Assembly (NCBI GenBank): GCA_028751055.1
Contig: JAQZDD010000086.1
Coordinates: 1-5,669, forward strand
Direction: 5' to 3'
Length of the DNA stretch: 5,669 nucleotides
Source of the DNA: Euryarchaeota archaeon Ods04
GTDB lineage: Archaea > Halobacteriota > Halobacteria > Halobacteriales > Halorutilaceae
Part shown: positions 1 through 4,167 of the stretch, one piece after another
How positions within the stretch are numbered: position 1 is the first letter of the stretch
How the letters are laid out: every line of letters begins with the position of its first letter
Position numbers and translations under genes: made by a program
Notes under the pieces: model-generated
What the model saw: the letters and a program-made list of their open reading frames with translations, nothing else
Database searches by the model: none
What the model was told of the DNA's origin: nothing

Positions 1-249
1 CGGAACCATGGCGGCGATAAAGCTACTGAAGATGATTATCAACGCGATGGCTGGTATCATGAAGACTACCGCGATGCCCGTGCCCACCTTCATGCCGCCG
101 CCTACACCCTGTTTCTGCAGGTATCCCGCGACGCCTCCGCCTACCGCAGGAGCCAGAGCCTGTACAACCGGCACGACCGAGACGACGAGCGTCACGACCA
201 CGCCGATGATGATGTTGATTAACGTCTTGCCTTCGAAGTCGTCTGTCAT
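1..249 (-). CDS. DUF5518-like small membrane protein (partial, C-terminus off left edge)
   Basis: The frame is open for 83 codons from an ATG at 247-249 and runs off the left edge with no stop, so only the N-terminus is visible. A short acidic head (MTDDFEGKT) precedes a hydrophobic helix at about residues 10-33. A glycine-rich turn, GGGVAGYLQ, follows at residues 37-45, then a second glycine-rich stretch and another hydrophobic helix at about 56-80. A helix, then GG.VAGYL, then G.KVG and a second helix is the pattern I know from haloarchaeal DUF5518 membrane proteins, whose function is unknown. A TATA-like box 25 bases upstream places the transcript start at or next to this ATG, which supports the start. 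The plus-strand reading of the same bases gives an unlikely Met/Pro/Thr-rich peptide and is a shadow. The family name rests on remembered pattern only. Confidence 0.72.
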   Translation of the reverse strand, partial: MTDDFEGKTLINIIIGVVVTLVVSVVPVVQALAPAVGGGVAGYLQKQGVGGGMKVGTGIAVVFMIPAIALIIIFSSFIAAMVP

Positions 250-269
250 AGAGTGAAAGAGTAGAGCTG

Positions 270-277
270 AAATATAA
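270..277 (-). promoter_or_regulatory. TATA-like box for the DUF5518-like gene
   Basis: On the minus strand the sequence reads TTATATTT, preceded by the A-rich stretch CCAAAAGC, which would suit a BRE. The box is centred about 25 bases from the ATG at 249, so transcription would start at the start codon and give a leaderless or nearly leaderless mRNA. No Shine-Dalgarno sequence precedes the ATG, which agrees with that. Confidence 0.55.
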
Positions 278-353
278 GCTTTTGGATTGGTTCGGGAATT
301 TAGCACGTTAGTTTCGACCGATACAGATAGCTCGCTAAGGTTTCGCTAACCAC

Positions 354-372
354 CTCAACGACCGGAGTTGAG
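354..372 (-). terminator. Possible stem-loop just after the hydrolase stop
   Basis: CTCAAC (354-359) and GTTGAG (367-372) form a perfect 6-bp inverted repeat with a 7-base loop, starting 4 bases beyond the hydrolase stop codon. A second small inverted repeat, GGTT/AACC (339-342 and 348-351), follows. No strong U-tract comes after it in the minus direction. It may therefore be a 3'-end processing or stabilising structure rather than a terminator. Confidence 0.3.
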
Positions 373-376
373 CAGG

Positions 377-1192
377 TCAGTAGACATCCTCAAGGAACCC
401 GCGGATAGCCTCGTTTACCGGCGCGGGATTCTCCATGTTCGCGCTGTGACCGGCTTCGGGAACCAGCACACGTCGCGCATCCAGGTGCTCCACCAGCGAG
501 TCCGAGCGGGCAGGTCTGAGCGCGAGGTCCTCCTCCCCGTGAACTACAAGAGCCGGAACGTCGATACCGTCGAGTTTGGGCGTGAAGTCGGGACGGTCGA
601 GCCATGAATCCATCTCGTGATGGACTGCCTCCCAAGGATACGTGAACATACGGTTCACCCACGCTTCGGCTACCTCCGGGTTCTCCTGAAGGGTCGTATC
701 CCCGAAGAGCATACGCTTCACCAAGCCTACGTACTTCTCCGGTAGCTCCTCCGACCTGCGCATCTCCTTCATAATAATCCGGTACTGCTCTCTTTCGTCT
801 GCCGTGAGTGTCCCGGCTGTCGTGTCCATCAAGACGAGTCCGTCGAGTCTCTCGGGGTAGCGTTCGGCGAACCGGAGTGCCATGAGACCGCCCATCGCCG
901 TGCCACCGAGAACGCAGGAGTCGATGCCTTTGCCGTCCATCAGAGCGGCGCAGTCGTCGGCTAAGTCATAGAGGTCGTAGTAGTCGGCGTACTGGTCGGT
1001 CCGTGCGCGGGTGTCGTAGGCGACAACCCGGTACTCGTCCGAAAGCGCGTCTATCTGTGAACCAAACATCGTCCTGTCCATGAGTGTGCCGTGGCAGAGA
1101 ACCAAGGGCGGTCCTTCACCTCGGTCGGTGGAGACAGTCTCTGGTCTGAAGCGGTACCGCCGGACAGGTCGGTTCTCGGTAGTTTCTGGCAT
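377..1192 (-). CDS. Alpha/beta-fold hydrolase with alanine at the nucleophile position
   Basis: This 271-residue protein has the normal length and layout of a single-domain alpha/beta hydrolase and is probably cytoplasmic. HGTLMD (residues 34-39) forms the oxyanion-hole turn after the first core strand. YDTRAR (59-64) follows the second. GGTAMGG (96-102) is the nucleophile elbow, HGEED with Asp222 supplies the acid, and EAGHS with His249 supplies the base. Residues of about 130-195 form the helical lid. The elbow normally reads G-x-S-x-G, but here the nucleophile site is Ala99 (codon GCG at 896-898), while the acid and base are kept. Related esterases, lactonases and haloperoxidase-like proteins keep the Ser, so ordinary hydrolysis is doubtful. 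The substrate cannot be told. The ATG start is fixed by a GGAGG site 8 bases upstream and a TATA box further up. The gene appears monocistronic. Confidence 0.9.
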   Translation of the reverse strand: MPETTENRPVRRYRFRPETVSTDRGEGPPLVLCHGTLMDRTMFGSQIDALSDEYRVVAYDTRARTDQYADYYDLYDLADDCAALMDGKGIDSCVLGGTAMGGLMALRFAERYPERLDGLVLMDTTAGTLTADEREQYRIIMKEMRRSEELPEKYVGLVKRMLFGDTTLQENPEVAEAWVNRMFTYPWEAVHHEMDSWLDRPDFTPKLDGIDVPALVVHGEEDLALRPARSDSLVEHLDARRVLVPEAGHSANMENPAPVNEAIRGFLEDVY

Positions 1193-1200
1193 ACTCTTTA

Positions 1201-1205
1201 CCTCC
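1201..1205 (-). promoter_or_regulatory. Shine-Dalgarno site of the alpha/beta hydrolase
   Basis: On the minus strand GGAGG lies 8 bases before the ATG at 1192. It is the only strong, well-spaced ribosome-binding site in the window, the other genes looking leaderless or short-leadered, and it decides the hydrolase start. Confidence 0.7.
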
Positions 1206-1235
1206 TTCCGAGTTGGGCACTAACCCAGATAGTTC

Positions 1236-1258
1236 TTGCCCATGTATAAGATGGGTAA
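1236..1258 (-). promoter_or_regulatory. Hydrolase TATA box inside an inverted repeat (operator candidate)
   Basis: On the minus strand CTTATAC (1250-1244) is a good TATA-like box. Transcription would start near 1221, giving a leader of roughly 28 bases that carries the GGAGG site. The box occupies the 7-base spacer of an inverted repeat with arms TTGCCCAT (1236-1243) and ATGGGTAA (1251-1258), matching at 7 of 8 positions. A regulator bound to these arms would cover the TATA box. Confidence 0.5.
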
Positions 1259-1268
1259 TGTCAGGTTT

Positions 1269-1286
1269 CCGGAGGCAAGCCTACGG
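1269..1286. repeat. Hairpin with GGC-AA-GCC core (second copy)
   Basis: AGGC (1273-1276) and GCCT (1279-1282) pair around an AA spacer. After one mismatch, CCG (1269-1271) and CGG (1284-1286) extend the stem. The octamer GGCAAGCC at 1274-1281 recurs at 1314-1321 in the neighbouring hairpin. It lies between cspA and the promoter of the hydrolase gene. Confidence 0.4.
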
Positions 1287-1301
1287 AGAAAATGTACAGT
1301 T

Positions 1302-1332
1302 CGGTGCCGAGACGGCAAGCCGTCCGGTACCG
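1302..1332. repeat. Long hairpin downstream of cspA
   Basis: GACGGC (1311-1316) and GCCGTC (1319-1324) pair perfectly around AA. Skipping one bulged A at 1310, CGGTGCCG (1302-1309) pairs with CGGTACCG (1325-1332) with one G-T wobble. This gives a stem of about 14 pairs starting 23 bases beyond the cspA stop. It could stabilise or terminate the cspA mRNA, although no U-run follows directly. CGGTACCG is itself a palindrome, so a protein-binding site is also possible. Confidence 0.45.
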
Positions 1333-1355
1333 TAGTAATTAGATAGAGTTAGCGT

Positions 1356-1550
1356 CTATACGCGCGTGAGCCTTTCCGCCCGAGGTCCCTTGTCGCCCGA
1401 TGTTACGTCGAACTCTACTTCTTCGCCCTCCTCTAAGTCGTCGCCGCCCACATCCTCCATGTGGAAGAAAACGTCGTCGTCGGAGTCGTCCGTTTCTATG
1501 AATCCGTATCCCTTCCTGTCATGGAAGAAAGACACTGTTCCGTTTGCCAT
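1356..1550 (-). CDS. cspA: CspA-type cold-shock-domain RNA-binding protein
   Basis: This 64-residue single cold-shock domain (OB fold) would bind single-stranded RNA or DNA in the cytoplasm and act as an RNA chaperone. RNP1 appears as KGYGFI (residues 13-18) and RNP2 as VFFH (27-30), followed by MEDVGG, and the protein ends in GPRAERLTRV. Acidic insertions between the RNP motifs (ETDDSDDD) are usual in haloarchaeal copies. MANG at the N-terminus and 64 residues are the usual family form. The frame also opens at a GTG at 1577, but that extension overlaps the TATA box at 1579-1585 and lies upstream of the expected transcript start, so the ATG at 1550 was chosen. The gene is probably transcribed alone, with a very short leader and a strong hairpin beyond its 3' end. 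Cold induction is not visible in the sequence. Confidence 0.95.
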   Translation of the reverse strand: MANGTVSFFHDRKGYGFIETDDSDDDVFFHMEDVGGDDLEEGEEVEFDVTSGDKGPRAERLTRV

Positions 1551-1578
1551 TTGCGTATTACTGTAAAGGGGGGACACG

Positions 1579-1586
1579 TATATAAC
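1579..1586 (-). promoter_or_regulatory. TATA box of cspA
   Basis: On the minus strand the sequence reads GTTATATA, a near-ideal archaeal TATA box. Its centre is about 32 bases from the ATG at 1550, so transcription should start near 1556 and leave a leader of about 6 bases. A run of six C follows at 1573-1568, between the box and the start codon. Its role is unknown. Confidence 0.65.
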
Positions 1587-1625
1587 TGCCGGTAATAGGA
1601 CGCTGGGTAGAGAGGGGTGGAGATG

Positions 1626-2033
1626 TCAGACGAGGAGCGTGACGTTCCAGACGAAAGCACCGAAGAAGAGAGCGGACGCCAAGAAGAACGCCGTGTGGTA
1701 CTCTATGTACGGGTACGGAGATGGATGCGCGCCCAAGAGACCGCGAGTCTTCTTGCAGGTTCTGTGGCTCACCTCCGCCGCGACGAAGACTGCGAAAATT
1801 CCGATGACGGATGCGAGCGTGACGCCCGCTACGACGCCGAAGGTCTCGATGAAGAAACGCGTGAAAGGTATTATCTCGACGAGGTCGGGATGAGAGACAA
1901 CCAAGACGGTGCTGAACGCATCGAGCTTCTTTGCGGCTACGACGGCAAGCATCTCGTAGCCGACGGTGCGCGTCGGGACGTTCACGAATGGTAGCGAGTC
2001 GAAACGAGGTGTCTCTGACTCAAATACCTGCAT
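1626..2033 (-). CDS. Small three-helix membrane protein, possibly DUF5658-like
   Basis: I do not firmly recognise this 135-residue protein. It has three hydrophobic helices at about residues 25-46, 64-86 and 114-134. The stretch KLDAFST (36-42), followed by E53 and P56 before the second helix, resembles the LDA..T...E.NP arrangement of DUF5658-type archaeal membrane proteins, a tentative match. A basic segment, RTCKKTR (91-97), lies between helices two and three. The frame opens at a GTG at 2084, but a TATA-like TTTATC 27 bases before the ATG at 2033 favours the ATG with a leaderless transcript. The upstream metal-dependent hydrolase ends 54 bases before it on the same strand, so read-through is also likely. 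Codons are GC-rich at third positions, whereas the opposite strand encodes only a hydrophilic shadow at 1617-1994. Confidence 0.75.
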   Translation of the reverse strand: MQVFESETPRFDSLPFVNVPTRTVGYEMLAVVAAKKLDAFSTVLVVSHPDLVEIIPFTRFFIETFGVVAGVTLASVIGIFAVFVAAEVSHRTCKKTRGLLGAHPSPYPYIEYHTAFFLASALFFGAFVWNVTLLV

Positions 2034-2057
2034 ACGCGCGTGTTGGTGCGCGCGACA

Positions 2058-2063
2058 GATAAA
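2058..2063 (-). promoter_or_regulatory. TATA-like box for the small membrane protein
   Basis: On the minus strand TTTATC is centred about 27 bases before the ATG at 2033, the distance expected for a leaderless transcript. It is weaker than the cspA box. It would be an internal promoter if the two membrane-protein genes also share a transcript. Confidence 0.35.
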
Positions 2064-2087
2064 CGTAGGGTCAAAACTGAGCACGCT

Positions 2088-2738
2088 TCACTCGTCGTCT
2101 TCGTCACTTTCATCCCAGAGACGGAAGACAGCAGCGAGGTAGCCCATCACCGCAAGAAGCCCGAGTTCGCCGTTGTCGAAGACAGGGAAGATTCTCTCCA
2201 CGTCCTCGGGCGCGTCAGGACCGGGGTCGACGCCCGTGTAGTAATGCATGTCCTCGGTCGTTCCGCGCGCGTGTTCCTCGCCGACAGCAAATCCGTCGAA
2301 CTCGATGAAGGTCTGTATGATTCCGCGCTCGTTCGAGAGGTAGAGATGTCCCGAAAGGTCGATGAACTGGTCGTGGAGGGGCCAGAAGAGGTTGACGCCG
2401 TTGTGGAAGGCGTCAAGGAGAACGTGCGCGACGAGCCATCCGCCTAAGACGGATACCCAGCCGACACGGTAGCCGTACTCGCCCCACCGCGAGAGGACGT
2501 ACGACTCTTCTCGGTAACGTACGTCCCAGTAGAGAACGGCGAAGACTGCGAGCGGCAGGACGATGTTGTGCAGTACGGTACGGTGCGCCCCCGTCCAGAA
2601 GAAGCCCATGAAGGTGTCCAAGTCCGGAAAGGCTGTGACCGCCATGACAACGATTACGGCGCGTCTGTCGAAATGTGTGCCTAGGAGCGCGGCGGCTATG
2701 AGCAGACCGAAGCCGACGTGTACGACTGTTGAGGGCAT
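2088..2738 (-). CDS. Membrane-bound metal-dependent hydrolase, DUF457/YdjM type
   Basis: This 216-residue integral membrane protein has the layout of haloarchaeal DUF457 (YdjM/YbcI-like) proteins, annotated as membrane-bound metal-dependent hydrolases, of uncertain substrate. Candidate metal ligands recur near membrane edges: His7 (MPSTVVH), PDLD (38-41), HRTVLH (52-57), H105 with D109, FHN (111-113) and LHD (121-123). Hydrophobic segments lie at about 8-21, 28-45, 56-70, 92-110 and 190-205, and the tail is acidic (DESDEDDE). The start is uncertain. The ATG at 2738 gives the MPST..H start usual for the family. A GTG at 2759 would add seven residues and lies 25 bases from the TATA box, fitting a leaderless start. 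The gene precedes the small membrane-protein gene on the same strand and is divergent from the paralogue pair. Confidence 0.87.
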   Translation of the reverse strand: MPSTVVHVGFGLLIAAALLGTHFDRRAVIVVMAVTAFPDLDTFMGFFWTGAHRTVLHNIVLPLAVFAVLYWDVRYREESYVLSRWGEYGYRVGWVSVLGGWLVAHVLLDAFHNGVNLFWPLHDQFIDLSGHLYLSNERGIIQTFIEFDGFAVGEEHARGTTEDMHYYTGVDPGPDAPEDVERIFPVFDNGELGLLAVMGYLAAVFRLWDESDEDDE

Positions 2739-2779
2739 AAACGAATGATGGTCGCGCACGCTGATAGGGGTTTCTGAGG

Positions 2780-2787
2780 TTTATACG
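2780..2787 (-). promoter_or_regulatory. TATA box of the metal-dependent hydrolase
   Basis: The minus strand reads CGTATAAA. Transcription would start near 2758, almost at the alternative GTG (2759) and about 20 bases before the ATG (2738). No Shine-Dalgarno site precedes the ATG. Confidence 0.5.
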
Positions 2788-2875
2788 TGGCTCGTCGTCC
2801 TCGCTACGTACCTAAGGACACTTTCATCGCTTAGCCAAGCACATTCAAGATTCATCTCAGCCTCACCGCGCGAAG

Positions 2876-2883
2876 TTTTTTAT
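2876..2883 (+). promoter_or_regulatory. TATA-like box of the first paralogue gene
   Basis: TTTTTTAT follows a purine-containing CGCGAAG stretch that could serve as BRE. The expected start near 2906 leaves about 6 bases of leader before the ATG at 2912. An in-frame ATG at 2882 lies within this box and so is unlikely to be translated. A 5-bp inverted repeat, CGGTG (2891-2895) and CACCG (2905-2909), spans the predicted start site and might be an operator. Confidence 0.45.
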
Positions 2884-2911
2884 GTCGAAACGGTGTATAT
2901 TCAGCACCGAA

Positions 2912-4084
2912 ATGTCCTTAGCCACGAAGGAAGGTAACGGCGAGGAGAACTTAGACAGGCTCGTCGACGTTCTCGGTGCGAAGGGCGTCCTGCTGTTCTT
3001 AGCCCTGCTCGCCGCCGTATTCGTGGCATGGGCGGCACCCGGAGTCGCCTCGGAGCCTGTCGCCGGCGCGCTTCTCGCGCTCGCCCTTGGAGGTGCCGTC
3101 GCTCTCGACAGGGAGCTTTCTGACGACGACACGACGGACACGGTCGGCGTCTCGGTCTTCGTCCTCGCCGTCCTGTACACGACGGCGACCGCGCTGGAAC
3201 TCGGCGTAGGCTGGCTCTCGGCACTCGGTGCGTCGCTCGTAGTCGCCATGGCTACGGCTTACGAGTACCACCGCGACGAAGGTGGTGCGGGCGTCGATGT
3301 CGTCGGTGTCCTCGCCGCGGGCGCGCTCGCTTTCTACGCGGCTCTGCGCGCGACGGGATGGACGGAGTTCGCACACTCGCCCGTCTTCGCAGGTCTCGTC
3401 TTCTTCGTCGGCACGGGCTTCGTCGCCGTCTTCTTTCGACGTGCCACAGTCGAACCCGACGACAGAGGAACGACGCAGGAACAGGACGACGAGTTATACC
3501 GACTCCTCTTCGGCGTCGTCAACGAGGTAGCCGACGTGTCCGACGAAGCCGTCCGTCAGGACATCGCGTCGAAGATGCGTCTCGTCGCCGGTAGGCTCGG
3601 AGGCGTCAAGCTTCCGACGGTCGTCAAGGACCGCCACGGCGGTGTGCCCGTCGTCCTACCCGACGACGCGCCCGACACGCGCGAAGAGTCGGTTACGGTC
3701 GAGGAGGTCGTCGATACCGCCGACAGAGACCGTTTTACAGGCTACGTCCTGCACGGGGACGCCGTGCTGTTCTTCCGTAACGGAACCCCGTTCAAACACT
3801 ACAACAACGGCGAGTACGGACACGACATCGAAACGATGGACACGGGCGTGGGCGCGCAGACTGCGGACTCCGCCTTCTTCCCACTCGGACATATGCCTCT
3901 CAACGACTTGGACGACCTGACACCGACCGACGAGAAGGTCGTCACGCCCGAAGAGGCGCGCAAGGAGGCGCGGAGCGAGACGGAAGACGGCGACGGAAAG
4001 ACGTTACGTGTCGGCGGTGACGAGATAGACATCGAAGAGATGTTCGAGAAGGCGGACGAGGTTCTCGAAGACGTCAACGACTGA
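2912..4084 (+). CDS. Six-helix membrane protein with cytoplasmic domain, paralogue 1 (unknown family)
   Basis: I do not recognise this 390-residue family. An acidic head (1-22) precedes six hydrophobic helices at about 25-42, 49-65, 76-96, 100-117, 128-146 and 156-175. Charged loops follow helices 2, 4 and 6 (RR at 176-177), suggesting that both ends are cytoplasmic. The soluble part has a helical stretch (193-230), then VPVVLPD (245-251), FTGY (275-278) and VLFFRNG (285-291), probably strands of an alpha+beta domain. The end is an acidic helix-like tail, DEIDIEEMFEKADEVL (370-385). The next gene has the same layout and motifs, so the two are tandem paralogues. The ATG at 2912 was chosen because an upstream in-frame ATG at 2882 lies in the TATA box. 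No catalytic motif or cofactor site is visible. Scaffold, sensor or transport-accessory roles are all open. Confidence 0.88.
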   Translation: MSLATKEGNGEENLDRLVDVLGAKGVLLFLALLAAVFVAWAAPGVASEPVAGALLALALGGAVALDRELSDDDTTDTVGVSVFVLAVLYTTATALELGVGWLSALGASLVVAMATAYEYHRDEGGAGVDVVGVLAAGALAFYAALRATGWTEFAHSPVFAGLVFFVGTGFVAVFFRRATVEPDDRGTTQEQDDELYRLLFGVVNEVADVSDEAVRQDIASKMRLVAGRLGGVKLPTVVKDRHGGVPVVLPDDAPDTREESVTVEEVVDTADRDRFTGYVLHGDAVLFFRNGTPFKHYNNGEYGHDIETMDTGVGAQTADSAFFPLGHMPLNDLDDLTPTDEKVVTPEEARKEARSETEDGDGKTLRVGGDEIDIEEMFEKADEVLEDVND

Positions 4085-4116
4085 GTCCTCGTCTTCCCTT
4101 TCCGTCGTCTCGGTAG

Positions 4117-4121
4117 TTTTT
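4117..4121 (+). terminator. Possible U-tract terminator of paralogue 1
   Basis: Five T residues in a pyrimidine-rich stretch lie 32 bases beyond the first paralogue's stop. Archaeal transcription can end at such U-tracts without a hairpin. The tract is short, so read-through into the second paralogue is plausible. Confidence 0.3.
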
Positions 4122-4127
4122 CCTAAG

Positions 4128-4136
4128 TTATTTATT
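4128..4136 (+). promoter_or_regulatory. TATA-like box of the second paralogue gene
   Basis: TTATTTATT lies in the 83-base gap between the paralogues. A start about 25 bases downstream falls near the GTG at 4159, giving either a leaderless GTG start or a leader of about 9 bases before the ATG at 4168. AGGAG at 4142-4146 is too far from the ATG to be a convincing ribosome site. The box suggests that the second gene can be transcribed on its own. Confidence 0.45.
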
Positions 4137-4167
4137 CCGATAGGAGACATACTTCCCCGTGACGACG

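Noticed and set aside
8..256. Plus-strand open frame over the left-edge gene
   Set aside because: It encodes a Met/Pro/Thr-rich peptide with no family features, whereas the minus strand gives a coherent two-helix membrane protein with a well-placed TATA box.
332..349. Direct repeat TCGCTAA (332-338 and 343-349)
   Set aside because: It is only 7 bases, with a 4-base spacer and no link to a promoter or mobile-element end. It may be chance.
1551..1577. Nine-residue N-terminal extension of CspA from a GTG
   Set aside because: It lies between the TATA box and the expected transcript start and is absent from the usual 64-residue family form.
1617..1994. Plus-strand acidic frame of 125 codons opposite the small membrane protein
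   Set aside because: Acidic hydrophilic frames arise easily opposite GC-rich haloarchaeal membrane genes. The minus strand has three helices, GC-rich third positions and a TATA-like box at the right distance.
2040..2447. Plus-strand frame of 135 codons opposite the metal-dependent hydrolase
   Set aside because: The minus strand is a recognisable DUF457-type protein with conserved His/Asp motifs; the plus frame is its shadow.
2896..2901. TATATT as an alternative TATA box for paralogue 1
   Set aside because: It is only 11-16 bases from the ATG, so transcription would begin inside the gene, and no nearby in-frame start codon fits.
2882..2911. Ten-residue N-terminal extension of paralogue 1 from an ATG
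   Set aside because: The ATG lies inside the TATA-like box, so it would not be on the mRNA. The later ATG gives an N-terminus matching paralogue 2.
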